Below are positions 43,277 to 55,636 of a stretch of DNA of 64,000 bases, in pieces. This stretch comes from Craterostigma plantagineum. Lineage: Eukaryota > Streptophyta > Magnoliopsida > Lamiales > Linderniaceae. Position 1 is the stretch's first letter; every line of letters begins with the position of its first letter. The position numbers were made by a program, and so were the translations under genes. The DNA is taken from contig JAPQWV010000751.1 in the NCBI GenBank assembly GCA_027422505.1, forward strand, positions 179,001-243,000. Reading direction: 5' to 3'. A model generated the notes under the pieces. The model had not been told where the DNA came from and did not search any database. It saw nothing but the letters and a program-made list of their open reading frames with translations.

Positions 43277-45609
43277 ATGCAAAGTCCACCATTAATATCA
43301 CACACCAAATCAGGCAAAGCTCCGACCCATCTCATCATCTGCACGGCGATCGCCTCTCTCCTTTGCATCGCATCGATCTTTCTCTCCCATTCGATCTTCT
43401 CGGGCATCAAACTCTCGCCAGGCGGGCCCACTTCCTCGACGACAGCGCTCGAACACATTGTATTCGGCATTTATTCGGACACTAAATCATGGCCCAGTCG
43501 GAAAAACTACGCAAGGATATGGTGGAACCCTAAACGAATGAAGGGCTGCGTTTTCCTCGAATCAAGCCCTAAATACGATCTAAAAAACGACGACGACCCT
43601 TCGATCCCTCCCGTATGCGTATCCCGAGACACGTCCACGTTTCGATACACGTACCGGAACGGGCCCCGGTCGGAGGTGAGGCGGGCCCGCTTGGTGCTTG
43701 AGACATTTGCTCTGGGGTCTGAAGAGACGAGGTGGTTCGTGTTCAGCGACGACGATACGGTTTTCTTCCCCGAGAATTTGGTTAGGGTTTTGTCCAAGTT
43801 CGATCACGGGCTTTGGTACTACGTCGGGGCCAACTCGGAGAGCTACGCGGCGAATAAGATGTTCTCGCACGGCATGGCTTTCGGCGGGGCGGGATTTGCG
43901 GTGAGCTATCCGCTCGCGAGGGTTTTGGCGAAGGTGCTCGATTCATGCTTGCATCGCTATCATCATCTGTACGGCGGGGATGGGAGGATTTACTCGTGCG
44001 TATCGGAACTCGGGGTCGGTTTGACCCGAGAACCCGGTTTCCACCAGGTAACCTTTTTGTTTTCAAAAGAAAAAAAGGGACATTTAGTCTTATAACTTTG
44101 AGGTAATTCGTTTTTCATCGTCTCTTGTACGTGTCCCAAACTAGTCTAGTACGTTTTTCAATTTTGGGTCACTATGTTTATAACATTAGTACCAAATGAG
44201 TGACCCAAAATTGAAAAAAATGTATACTTAGTGACCCAAAATCGAAGAAAATATTTCTTAGTGACCTAAAATTGAAAAATGACCCAAAATTGTTTTCACA
44301 TAAAAAGTTAGTGACCTACTTTTGCAATTATCAAACATAGTGACCCAAAAACGAAAACATGTATACTTATTGACCTAATTTTATAATTTTCCCCTAAAAT
44401 TTTTAGTCAGTTACACTTGGTTTTGTGTTGGTTTGGTAAAACCACTTATTCGCGCATGTACGATGATCATCGTTCAGATGGATATTCGCGGTAGCATGTA
44501 CGGTTTCCTTGCATCCCACCCCTTAAGCCCGATCGTCTCGATCCACCACCTAGACGACGCCGAACCCATCTTCCCCAACTCGACGAGTCTCGAGTCCGTC
44601 GAGCGCCTCTCTCGAGCCGCGAGCTTCGACCCGCTCGGAGTCGTGCAGCAGACCGTGTGCTACGATCGTTGGTTCACGTGGACCATCTCAATTTCGTGGG
44701 GATACGCCATCCAAATATTCCCCCGCAACGTCTTCCTCCCCGACGTCATCCGCACGCAGAGGACTTACCTTCCTTGGAATAAAAGAGGCGTTGCTGGCGA
44801 TCTTTACGAGGTCGACGACGCGCCGGAGTATCACTCCGATCCGTGTCGGAGAGCTCCCGTATTTTTCTTGCACGAATTACGGCTCGAAAGAAAAGGGACG
44901 GTCATAAGGAGTAGTTATAGAAAGGCGCGCTCGGAGGACAACTGTACGTCCGACGTGGGTTCTCCGAGGAAGCTCGAAGAGATTAGGGTTTTCTCGCGGA
45001 AGAAGGAACTCGGCTTTTACCAGGTATTTCTCGTACCATTTACCTTTTTACATAACGAGAGTCATATATTGCGCTTGGGATCTTATGTTCCATTCTAATG
45101 TTCCAGTCTGTGTTCCATTCACCATATGCTGACATGTGTCAAATCCTGGTGTTGATAAATTTTCTTTTAACTTTTTCTCTAATTTTTAAAATTCATATTC
45201 CATCAAATTGTAAAACCATCATTATTTATGTAATTTATATTATAGAAACAAATAAATGTATTCTATTTATTCTCTAATTCGTGATGATGAACTGATATGC
45301 GTATCTTATATTTTTCAATATTTATAAAAATCAATTGTTTTTTTGCAAATTTATTATGTAAAACATAGTGGAACATTGTGGGTAGATTTTGCAAATGGCG
45401 TTGTTTGTTGTCATTAAATTGCTTCGATTTTACGAGTCTTAACATATAATTGCAATCAGTAAGTTAAGCCTATCCTCTCTTTTTTTTTTCTTTGGCAGTT
45501 GCAAGCACGTAGAAGACAATGCTGCGACGTGCTGCCTTCTTCAGCCGAGAAAGTGATGGAAATTGGCATCAGAGAATGTGGAGAAGAAGAGCTAATTTAC
45601 ATGCATTAG
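43277..45609 (+). CDS. DUF604 Fringe-like glycosyltransferase, type II membrane protein
   Basis: Plant DUF604 proteins are GT31-related, single-pass Golgi glycosyltransferases of unknown acceptor. Three exons, 43277-44047, 44478-45023 and 45499-45609, give 475 residues. A membrane anchor lies at about residues 18-42 (LIICTAIASLLCIASIFL). Then come FGIYSDTKSWPSRKNYARIWW, the metal/UDP-binding DxD-type motif WFVFSDDDTVFF (Asp158-160), FGGAGFAVSYPLA and HQMDIRGSMYGFLASHPLSP. The C terminus carries RRRQCCDVLP and MEIGIRECGEEEL, typical of the family. All three exons are in phase 0. A GGTCACT-family MITE copy occupies intron 1. The frame looks intact. Confidence 0.93.
44090..44395. mobile_element. 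GGTCACT-family MITE copy in an intron
   Basis: The intron segment repeats AGTGACCCAAAATTGAAA, CTTTTGCAATTATCAAACAT and TTATAATTTTCCCC, the same blocks as the MITE at 17829-18191. The left arm is rearranged and ends are diffuse. Confidence 0.6.
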
Positions 45610-45677
45610 TACAAAACTACACTGAGACGCGATGTCCTTGTAATAAGGTGAGACTTGAGCAGAGAAGACGAAGCTTG

Positions 45678-47978
45678 CTATGAGCAAAGCCTGGGAACAT
45701 TCTTTGCTCTGCTTTGGCCATACATTCTTGACCTCATCATGTCAGCCATTTGCACCTGCATTTTCCTGCAAACCTTTTCAAGCTCCAAAACCCGCCATTG
45801 CATCCCTTGAAGACGGGCCTTGAGCTTCTCGTTTTCGTCCGTAATGCTGAACTTCTTGGCGTAGATCACAATCTGCTCCGAAAGTTTCCCCTTTCTCGCC
45901 TTACGATCGCAGTCCGCCTTCTGAAATTGAATCGAACCAACCATCGTCGGCCTAAGCAAGCTTTTAAGCTTCTTCTGACGAGACGTAAGCGCGCGGGCGT
46001 ATGCTTCAGAAGGAAAATTCTTGTTGTGCATCAAGTGTCCGAACGCTTGCGGGGAGAGCTTCTCATAACTTATACCGAAACAGAGCTTCGTCCTCTGTTC
46101 TTCACACAAGCCCGAGTGCACCTGCAAAAAGAGAAAACAGAGCACTGCTCTGTAAGAAAATTCCTACGCTGGAAAAAGACGAGTTCTTTAACTGCGTACC
46201 TTCAGATATATACTCACAGCAAAATACACGCCGTCGTCGAACTCCCTAGCATTGCCCGAAAGAGCGCCGATCAGAGCCAAGAATTTCGAGGGCTTCAATC
46301 GAGGATCGGGCGCTACTTCGGCTAAATACGAGTCCATTAAGCTAGACACCTTCTTCAGTCGGGTAACCGCCAGGTGTCGGTCTCCTTCCCCGACGAAACA
46401 CCTTACGAGCCTCAGGATCAGATCCACGTCGTACATATATCCCGCCCCGGCGACCTGGCAGGGGAGTAGCAGGTCGTCGAGCGTCGACTTATCTAGCTGA
46501 AGGCCTATCATACGTTCAAGCTTTTCCGCGCAGCTATGGCCCGAGCCCATATTCCTCGAAACCCCAAGCATTCGAAACAAACCCTTGTTGGAAACTGATT
46601 CTACGTCGAGGGAACGAAGCGCTTCGACGACGTTTTCGAAGACTTCGACTCTCTCGCCGCGGGTCGAAGCTGAAGTAAACTTCGATTTCTGGTAGTGGAA
46701 GAGGAATCTGCTTAAAGTGGCGCCGTCGAAGCTCCTCAAGGACATTAGCCTCGCGAGGGCCGTGAGCGAACCTGCGTTTAAAGCTGAGAGGTCTTTGAAC
46801 CACCAATTCGTCGATTTAGGGCTTTCGATGCTCCTCGAAGAGTCAGACGATGGCCTGAAAGCAGAGCTCTCCGACGAGGAAATAGATGGGCTCGAAGTGC
46901 TTTCGTAGCACAGTACGATCCTCTCTACGATGTTCTCCAAGAGCTTATCGAGCATGGCTATGGAGTTCGTGTTTTTCTGCAGTTCTTGGCAGTGTTTTAG
47001 AGCTTCCATGAGCTCAGACCAAGCCCAGAAGCTAACCTCCTTGAAGGATTTCTCCGTTTGCTCGCACAGATCAGAGGGCTCTTTGCTCATTTCCAAGAAA
47101 TGGGCGGCGAACGTTAGCTGACAAACGTTGTGAGGGTTTACGTCGATTTTTCCTCCGTTGTAGCAGAATTTCGCGACGAGCTCGAAAATGGAGGCTCCTC
47201 CCGGGAAGTCGTTGAATACCACCTTCGCTCGATTTTCGGGCTTCGAATTGCGAAGCAACGCTTCGAATCTTCGACAGCGAAGGGATATAATCCTCTGTAG
47301 GAAAGAATTGTGCAAAATCAGATATTATTACGGAAAAGTAGTGCTGCTACAGACAAGTTGCTGAAAAGGAAGACATGAGAAGTCGTTATAAGTGCAATGA
47401 ATGCTTAGGAAAGAAGAAGCAGCTGATAAAGGAGGCTATCTACGTTACCATACCTACGGAGAAGGGAAAGAACAGTGCCTTTTTCTTAACAATTTCTTAA
47501 CCACTTCAAAAAGGTGTGAAGCAGTTAAATGTAGTGGCACGCATTTAAAGCTCACATTAGCAGCAATTCAATCAATGAGGGACATATAGAACCATAATGC
47601 AGGTATAGCTGCAAGCATATTACTACATCTGATCTGATTGATTGAATAAAGGGGAATGGCAATAATTTGGAAATGATGGAAGCTCTTTGGGTTTCAGTTG
47701 AAGCCCACAAAGATATTCATCCAGACATGATTGATACATCTAATACTATGTTCTTGCAGCAAAGTATACAACCAGGAAAAAAAAAGAAAAAGAGGGGGAG
47801 AAAATCAGGAAGAAAAACTTATCGTTTTTACTCTGAAAATCATAGTGAAAGGACAAGAAGGAAGCTACAAAATACCATGAAAACCAAGGAAATCGTAAGT
47901 ACCTACCTTGTTCACCACGAACACCTCTTCTCCATTGACATCTACCTCAAGATCAAGAATTGTATCGTTATTATCCAT
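45678..47978 (-). CDS. NPH3/RPT2-family protein
   Basis: NPH3-family proteins act in phototropin signalling or auxin-carrier polarity, usually as plasma-membrane-associated CUL3 adaptor-like factors. Three exons, 47978-47907, 47294-46200 and 46121-45678, join in phase 0 to 536 residues. The N-terminal BTB part is compact (LDLEVDVNGEEVFVVNK then FNDFPGGASIFELVAKFCYN). The NPH3 domain has WWFKDLSALNAGSLTALARL, ALRSLDVESVSNKGLFRMLG, AGYMYDVDLILRLVRCF and LKPSKFLALIGALS. The last exon has YEKLSPQAFGHLMHNKNFPS and a coiled coil at about residues 485-515 (ENEKLKARLQGMQWRVLELE). The 612-base first intron is unremarkable. The length is below the 580-750 typical of NPH3 itself, fitting the shorter clades. 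Confidence 0.93.
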
Positions 47979-48947
47979 GGCAGCCCACCCACATTTAGAT
48001 ATAAGCGCAGAGGACGAAAGAAGCTATAAGAGGGTAGAGGAAAGAAAAATTGTATTGTCGAAGATTTATGGGTTGAATATTCGAGGCGGTGGAAAGGGAC
48101 AAACAGAAAAAGGCCGATGTTTCTTGGTTTTGTTGCCGATAATTGTATAGTCAATTGCTGCTACTGTTGGCGGTGGAAGAAGCTAATGTTGGGAGAGACA
48201 ATTAAAATAAAAAAAAAAGAAAAGAAAGAAAGAAAAGAAAGAAGTTTGTGTGTTAAGCAAACAAAGCAAGAAAACGAGCTTGCTGTGATCCTCTGCACAT
48301 GGACAAACCTACTTTTAAACTAACATTGCACATTCATCAAGTATGAAGGAATAGTATATGTTTATATGTATGAGAGAGAGAAAGACATGTAAGAAGAATT
48401 GACAGAAGAGGGAGCTGTGTTTTGTGCCCACTGAGATATTCCTCTGACATTCCAAGCAAAAAGAATGAATTTTTATTATTCTTCCTCTTTGTTTATATCT
48501 AAATTAGTCCGTATGTATAAAACCAGTACTGTGTATTCTTTCTGATGTTCTTGCAGAGTGGCCATGGAAGCGTCGTTTAGTTTGATGCTGTCATTCCTTT
48601 TGTTCTAAAATATGTATGTAACAAAATTTTTTATATCTAGAAATTTGAGTTTATATTAATTTTATTTACTTCATCAAGAATATGAAGTTAATTTCGTACA
48701 CCTCATTTCGTGAGAGTCGACAAGAAATAATCTTTGTGATCGATATTTATGTAAGGGCCGATTGGGTGGGCCCCTATCCGATTCAAGCACTAATGGTGAT
48801 CCAATTTGAATCCACGGACGATTTATTTTCTTTGCCATTTTTTCATTTAAAATTACAAAGAAACAAAAAAGAAAAGGCAAAAAAGGCAAGATTTAGAACC
48901 GCACTACACTATTCCCCAAGAATAATCAAAATACAAAGTAGAATTAC
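47979..48947. other. intergenic region
   Basis: Upstream region of the NPH3-family gene. A purine tract (AAAAAAAAGAAAAGAAAGAAAG) lies at about 48210-48241. No gene seen. Confidence 0.4.
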
Positions 48948-48952
48948 AATAG

Positions 48953-49826
48953 TATTATAACTATAGTCGGTTGTTAGAAGTTAGTGGATGTATTTAGGAA
49001 GTGTTTGTTTTAGGGTGATCTTCCAAAACATCACCGTGATCCTCTCGTCTACCACGTATCACTGTGTTTGTTTAGTCTAGGTGATAAGTCATTACGGGAA
49101 TGATGGATTACCTAGGTGATGAAAACGGGGTGATATTTCATATTTCATATCACCCCAAAAACCTAGGTGATCCAGCATCACGGTGATGGGGTGATCCATC
49201 TAACTTTTTAATGGACGAAAATACCCCTCATATATTAACATTATTACTTTGTATGCCATTATAAATATTTTATTAATGATTAACATAATTAAATCTTAAA
49301 AAATATTTTAGTTATTTAAAAATATTTAAACTTAAATTTAAAAATATAAATATTGCTTATAAATTACATGTAAATTTTAATATATAAATGAGTATACCAT
49401 AAAATATCACCTTAAAAAAATTTAACACATTATTTAAATCATATGTATAGGGTCAAAGATGACATTTATACCACATCATCCTACACATCAAGTGATTAAA
49501 CTAACAGAATACTCCAATTATCACGTTGATCTGAAAATGAATATTACATTAAAACAAACACACCGATGACATATCGCCTTGATCTACATTCCGGTGATAC
49601 TCACATCACCGTGATGTGCGTATCACCAATGTTGGATCACCTGAAACAAACACCCCCTTAATGTATTTAATAGGATTAGTTGTATTTCAATCTATAAATA
49701 GGTGCAATTTCGTTCAATGTAATACGATGAAGAAATTAATAAAATCTCATGTACGTTTGATATTCTATCTTTGTTCCATATTATATAGTAATAATAAAGC
49801 TGATATAAATAAAATATTATATAACA
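48953..49826 (+). repeat. 5' LTR of copia element 2 (with nested MITE)
   Basis: About 210 bp of LTR plus a 661-bp MITE and its 3-bp duplication. A TATA box TATAAATA is at 49693-49700 in the LTR. Confidence 0.9.
48997..49657. mobile_element. PIF/Harbinger-type MITE nested in the LTR
   Basis: Arms GGAAGTGTTTGTTTTAGGGT and (inverse) GGGGGTGTTTGTTTCAGGTG with target duplication TTA on both sides (48994-48996, 49658-49660), and the uninterrupted site is seen in the 3' LTR. The arms are rich in ATCACCGTGAT and GGTGAT motifs. Non-coding interior. Confidence 0.92.
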
Positions 49827-49999
49827 CGTTATCAGCACGAGTCTCTAACCATTCGAAGACTATCGCGAACACCATCCCAAGCACGAGGTATAAATTATTC
49901 ATTTGTATTTATATATACATATAACACACGTAATTATAGATATATTTAACAACGCTTATATATGTGTACATAGATATATTATGTGTATATATATATTGA

Positions 50000-50100
50000 C
50001 CGTATAACAAAGCGTAATAGCGCGAGTGGTTTCACGGAATATCGTCACTAAAAGTGGTGATGGTCCAGATTTTGAATCCCCGTCGTGGCGAGTGAAGATA
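50000..50100 (+). other. tRNA-like (A-box/B-box) segment in the copia leader
   Basis: TAGCGCGAGTGGTT resembles a tRNA A box (TRGYNNARNGG) and, about 40 bases on, TTTTGAATCCCC resembles a B box (GGTTCGANTCC). Not a functional tRNA: no paired acceptor stem was seen. Could be a SINE head or tRNA fragment captured by the element. Confidence 0.35.
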
Positions 50101-50362
50101 TTTTTAATGACTTACGAAAATATAATAACATATTTTTTATTTATATTTCGTTAATTAATATATTAATTTATATGACTTTAATTTTTATATAATCATATCG
50201 TTTTATACAAAGATGAATCTTTTGCGTCTAACCTTATTTACGGTGATCGATCATCACGTTGTAGCTTACCACTATGTGGATAATATTTTTGCGAAAGTTT
50301 CCAAAATATTATTATTAATTGTAATGTTTTATTAACATTACTAATATATTGTATTTTGAAGG

Positions 50363-50509
50363 ATGTTGTCCGATCTGATCGTCGAACATTTGCTTATGAG
50401 TATTACTATTACGTGGGCACTTCTTTTGACGTTGGCAATGTTTTTCATAAGAATTTTTTCGAAGGAAGATACTGAAGAAGATACTGACAACGATACTAAA
50501 GAAGATTAG
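50363..50509 (+). CDS. 48-residue membrane small ORF upstream of copia gag
   Basis: Opens at 50363, stops at TAG 50507-50509, 64 bases before the gag ATG. It reads LIVEHLLMSITITWALLLTL and on through MFFIRIF, one hydrophobic helix, then an acidic tail (KEDTEEDTDNDTKED). It is intact within an otherwise broken element. Whether it is translated is unknown. Confidence 0.4.
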   Translation: MLSDLIVEHLLMSITITWALLLTLAMFFIRIFSKEDTEEDTDNDTKED

Positions 50510-50573
50510 TTATGCAGCTAATATTTTGTTATATTATCATTGTTAAAATTTTGCTTTTGTATTTTATAGTAAT

Positions 50574-51559
50574 ATGACGAATTTGGCGAGCCTTGAGTTT
50601 GTTGCACTTGATATCACTGGCCGAAATTATTTATCTTGGGCACTAGATGCCGAGATTCATTTGAAAGCGAAAGGTTTGAGTGATACCATTAAATCGACCA
50701 ATACGACATCCGAGCAGGACAAGGCGAAGGCAATGATTTTTCTTCGCCACCACATTCATGAAAGTCTGAAAATTGAATACTTAACGGTGAAAGACCCGAA
50801 AGACTTGTGGAAAAATTTGGAAGATCGATATAACCACCTTAAAACTATTATTCTCCCAAATGCAAGGTATGAATTGATGAATTTACGCTTGCAAGATTTT
50901 AAATCGGTAAGCGAATATAATTCTGCTGTTTATAGAATTACTTCTACACTGAAATTATGTGGAGAAACTATTACCGATGCAATTATGTTGGAGAAAACGT
51001 TCACCACGTTACATCCGTCAAATGTTATTCTACAACAGCAATATCGAGAGAGAAAATTTGAAAAGCACTCAGATCTCATTTCTTGTTTACTGTTGGCTGA
51101 GCAAAACAATGAGTTGCTGATGAAAAATCATGAGTCCCGACTGACTGGTGCTGCTGCAATCCCTGAAGCAAATGGAGTCAACGCTAATATTGATAATAGT
51201 CGAGGTAATGGTCGTGGACGTGGTCGTGGTGGATATTGCGGCCGTGGACGCGCCGTGGTCAAGGTCGTGATCGTGGACGAAGTTATCATGGTTATCAATA
51301 TTTCCGTTGTGGTTATCATAATTATCGTGGTGGTCATCAAAATCTACAAAAGAAGAAAGACAGTAGAAATGAGAAGAAGCAAACTGAACAAAAAGTGAAC
51401 GACGAACAATGTTACCGATGTGGTGGTTTGGGCCATTGGTCCCGCAGTTGCCGTACGCCTAAACACCTTGTTGAGCTGTATCAAGAATCAAAGGGCAAAG
51501 GAAAGAAAATTGAAACGAACTTTCGTTCAGGGAGAAATTGCTTCAGCTTCTGGTGTTAA
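50574..51559 (+). pseudogene. copia element 2 gag
   Basis: Starts TNLASLEFVALDITGRNYLS, a copia Gag opening (DUF4219/UBN2 type), open to 51398. A frame change in the Gly/Arg-rich linker near 51250 moves the zinc knuckle CYRCGGLGHWSRSC (about 51413-51455) into the frame that is open at 51236-51559. The protease region beyond is degraded. Confidence 0.8.
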
Positions 51560-52256
51560 TGATGAAAGTGTTAATTTCGATGTCGACGATTTTCTGAACC
51601 TCTCAAATGAAGAAGTTTGACCTGCTATCATTTTATAAATTATATGCATAATTATTGTGTGTTTTGGTGTGTATCATTTGAATGTTATGTTTGCTATAAT
51701 TATTATCGTGTGAATGCTATTCCTGTATTTGCTATGTCCCATTTGTTTTAAATAATATGTATTAATAATTATGTGTTTGTTCATAAAGGATTTTATATGA
51801 TGGACACGAGCATGTGCAATGGAGAATTATGTCTTGCAGACTGTGCAATCAATAATACAATTCTGAAAAATAAGAAATATTTCGAGCATATCGATATGAA
51901 AAAGCCAGTGTCATAACTATATCTGGGAGCACAAATATAATGAAGGCTCCGAAAGAGCTAATATATTGTTGCCCAGAGGAACAACGCTGATCATTGAAAA
52001 TGCCTTATATTCCCCTAAGTCTCAAAGGAATTTACTAAATTTTAAAGCGATTCGAAATAACGGATCATGTTGAGACTGCACAAAAGGGAGATAATGAATA
52101 TTTGCACATTACAAAAGTGATTCTGAATAAAAGGATAATTCTGGAAATATTACTGTCTTTTGATTCTGTGCTATACTACACATATCTTAAACAATTGAAT
52201 TATATGCTATCCAAAAGTTTACCAATGATATTACATTTAATATTTGGCATGACCGG

Positions 52257-53051
52257 TTGGGCCATCCCGGTACAATTATGATGCGAAAAATAATTGAAAA
52301 TTCACGCGGCCATTTATTGAGGAACGAGAAGATTCTTCAATCAAATGAATTAGTATGTGTTGCTTGCTCTAAAGGGAACTTAATTATTCGACCACCACAA
52401 ATGAAAGTAAAGACTGAATCCATTGCATTTTTGGAGCGTATACATGGCGATATTTGTGGGCCGATACATCCATCATGTGGACCATTTAAATATTTCATGG
52501 TATTAATTGATGCATCAAGTAAATGGTCACATGTATGTTTATTATCTACGAGAAACGTGGCATTTGCAAGATTACTTGCTCAGCTGATTAGATTAAGAGC
52601 ACACTTCCCAGATTATCCGATAAAGAAAATACGTCTTGATAATGTTGGTGAATTTACTTCCAAGGCATTTAGTGATTATTGTATGTCAATTGATATTGAT
52701 GTCGAGCACCCTATGCCACATGTCCATACGCAAAACGGTCTTGCAGAATCGTTGATTAAACGCCTGCAATTAATTGCGAGGCCATTATTGATGAAGTCCA
52801 AACTTCCATCGTCTTGTTGGGGACATGCCATATTACATGCAGCAGCACTAATCTGCATCAGGCCAATACGTTATGTCGATATCTCCCCATTGCAAATGGT
52901 TTATGGTCAGGAATCAGATATTTTCCATCTAAGAATTTTTGGATGCGCGGTATATGTTCCAATTGCGCCACCACAACACACAAAGATGGGACATCAAAGC
53001 AGGTTGGGAATATATGTCGGATTTGAATCTCCATCAATGATAAATATTTAG
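52257..53051 (+). pseudogene. copia element 2 integrase
   Basis: Open frame with HPGTIMMRKII, CVACSKG, IHGDICGPI, FMVLIDASSKWSHV, IRLDNVGEFTSKAF and HTQNGLAESLIKRLQ, covering the D, D, E core. The final part has MVYGQESDIFHLRIFGCAVYVPI. Stops abound on both sides. Confidence 0.85.
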
Positions 53052-53848
53052 AACCCTTGACTGGAGATCAATTTACGACCAGATTTGCCGACTGTCACTT
53101 CGATGAAACAAATTTTCCGACATTAGGGGGAGAAAGAGGACAGCTGGAAACAAATATTAGTTGGAATGAACACTAAATCATTACGATACTCAAACTAAAG
53201 AATGTGAACTGGAAGTTCAGAAAATAATTCATCTACAAAGCTTAGCGAACCAATTGCCATACAGTTTTGCTGATCCAAAAAGAGTAACAAAGTCACATAT
53301 TCCAGCTGTTAATGCTCCTGTTAGAATTGATGCTCCTGTAGAACAAACAAAGAATAGTATTGAGCCTAAACCACAGCTTAAGCGTGGTAGGCCCTCGGGT
53401 TCCAAAAATAAAACTCCTCGGAAAAGAAAATGAGCAAATAATAAAATGGTCCAATCGGGGATTTATCGACTAAAGAAGAGTCGATGGGCATAAATGACGA
53501 TGAGAAAGAAACTCAGGTACCTGAACAAACTGAAATAATGATAATGAAGAGATCTCGATCAGTTACGCCCAAAAATGGAATTAGATGGAACCGAGATGAA
53601 GTCAACGTTGACGATAAGTTCTCATTTAACGTAGAGCTACATGAAATGAATGAGATTAATGAGAATGGGGATCATGAACCAAGGACTGTGAACGAATGCA
53701 GACAAAGAGGAAAGATGCAATCAAGGCAGAATTAAAATCACTTGAGAAGCGAAAAGTTTTCGGACCTGTAGTCCGCATCCTATAAAATGTAAAGCCGGTT
53801 GGATATAAATGGGTTTTCATCAGAAAGAAAAATGAAAACGGTGAAATT

Positions 53849-55144
53849 ATGAGATATAAAGCACGGTTTATCGCACAAGGTTTCTCGCAGAGACCTGGTA
53901 TTGATTATGAGGAGACGTATTCTCCTGTGGTGGACGCAACGACTTTTCGTTACATAATTAATCTGGCAGTACGTGAAGGACTTGATATGCATCTAATGGA
54001 TGTTGTCACTGCTTATTTATATGGCTCGCTTGACAGTGACATTTATATGAAGCTTCCAGAGGGTTTTCGACTACTTGAAAATTCAGGGCCGCGAGATGAG
54101 TACTCAATTAAACTAAATAAATCTCTTTATGGATTAAAGCAATCCGGACGTATGTGGTATAATCGACTAAGTGAATACTTATTGAAAGAGGGGTATAAAA
54201 ATGATCAAATTTGCCCCTGCATATTTACGAGAAGATTTAAAAATGAGTTTGTTATCATTGCAGTATATGTTGATGATATCAATATAATCGGAACTCCTGA
54301 AGAGTTATCAAAAGCCGTTGGTTGTTTGAAATGGGAATTCGAAATGAAGGATCTCGGTAAAACTAAATTTTATCTCGGACTGCAAATAGAATACTTAAAG
54401 AATGGGATATTTGTACATCAGGAAACTTATACAAAAAGGGTATTGAAAAGATTTTATATGGATGAAGCTCATCCGTTAGATACTCCAATGATTGTCAGAT
54501 CTTTAGACGTGAATAAAGATCCATTTAGACCAGCGAATATAACGAAGAAGTGCTTGGTCCTGAAGTACCATATCTCAGTGCTATTGGAGCACTAATGTAT
54601 CTTACAGGTCATACTCGACCAGATATAGCATTTGCTGTAAATTTATTGGCAAGATACAGTTCTTCGCCGTCTCATAAAACATTGGAATGGAGTTAGACGA
54701 ATTTTTCGATACCTTCGGGGATCAACTGATATGGGATTATTCTATTCTAATGAATTGAAAGAAGACTTAATTGGGTATGCAGATGTCGGATATCTATTTG
54801 ATCCACATAATGCTCGATCGCAAACCGGTTATTTATTCACATGCGGTGGAACTGCCGTTTCATGGCGATCAGTTAAGCAAAGTTTAACGGCTACGTCATC
54901 TAATCATGCTGAAATTCTAGCTATTCATAAAGCTAGCCGAGAATGTGTTTGGTTGCGATCGGCGATTCAGCATATACAACAAACTTGCGATTTATTATCG
55001 GAGAAACTACCCCCGACAACATTATATGAAGATAATGTGGCATGCGCATGCATTGTCCAATTAAAGGACGGATATATCAAAGGAGATAGAACAAAACATA
55101 TTTCACCAAATTTTTTTTACACACGATTTAGAGAAAAATGGTGA
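53849..55144 (+). pseudogene. copia element 2 reverse transcriptase-RNase H
   Basis: RT open at 53849-54595: YKARFIAQGFSQRPGIDYEE, MDVVTAYLYGSLDSDIYMK, SLYGLKQSGRMWYNRL and the box IIAVYVDDINIIG. RNase H at 54731-55144: GYADVGYLFDPHNARSQTGY, LTATSSNHAEILAIHKA and LYEDNVACACIVQLKDGY. The first RNase H motif reads ADVGY where ADAGY is usual. A frame break separates RT and RNase H. Confidence 0.88.
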
Positions 55145-55424
55145 TATTGATGTACAACAAGTGCGATCTAGCGAAAATCTCGCAGTACTAAAACACTTCC
55201 TTCTATAATTTTTAGAAAATTGGTACATTTAATTGGTGTTCGAAGACTTCGAGATTTGAAATAATATTATTATCAGGGGGAGGAAATATGTTTGCACTCT
55301 TTTTCCCTTCACTGTGGTTTTTTCCCATGTGGTTTTCCCAGTAAGGTTTTTAATGAGACAACTATACCATCAAATTTTGAAAGACCTATCATTAAATAGA
55401 CATCCAAGGGGGAGTATTATGAAT

Positions 55425-55631
55425 ATAGTTGGTTGTTAGAAGTTAGTGGATGTATTTAATGTATTTAATAGGATTAGTTGTATTTCAATCTATAAATAGG
55501 TGTAATTTCGTTCAATGTAATACGGCGAAAAGAAATAATAAAATCTCATGTACGTTTGATATTCTATCTTTGTTCCATATTATATAGTAATAATAAAGCT
55601 TATATAAATAAAATATTATATAGTAGTAACA
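55425..55631 (+). repeat. 3' LTR of copia element 2
   Basis: 207 bp, matches the 5' LTR except for scattered changes; TATA box at 55491-55498; followed by AATAG. Confidence 0.9.
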
Positions 55632-55636
55632 AATAG

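Larger units (their letters stand above)
48953..55631 (+). mobile_element. Ty1/copia retrotransposon 2
   Basis: Flanked by the 5-bp duplication AATAG (48948-48952 and 55632-55636). LTRs (about 207-210 bp) start TATTATGAATATAG-like and end TAACA. The 3' LTR is preceded by the purine tract CCAAGGGGGAG. Both LTRs begin TA instead of the canonical TG. After the 5' LTR comes CGTTATCAGCACGAG, a known copia primer-site context. The interior has a 48-residue small ORF, gag, integrase, RT and RNase H. Many frame breaks and higher LTR divergence than copia 1 suggest an older copy. The 5' LTR contains a Harbinger-type MITE. Confidence 0.93.

Noticed and set aside
43507..44066. Minus-strand frames over the DUF604 exon
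   Set aside because: GC-rich codons of the real plus-strand gene keep the opposite strand open; composition is Arg/Ser-rich and non-specific.
50000..50100. Functional tRNA gene
   Set aside because: A- and B-box-like motifs exist, but no acceptor or anticodon stem could be paired.
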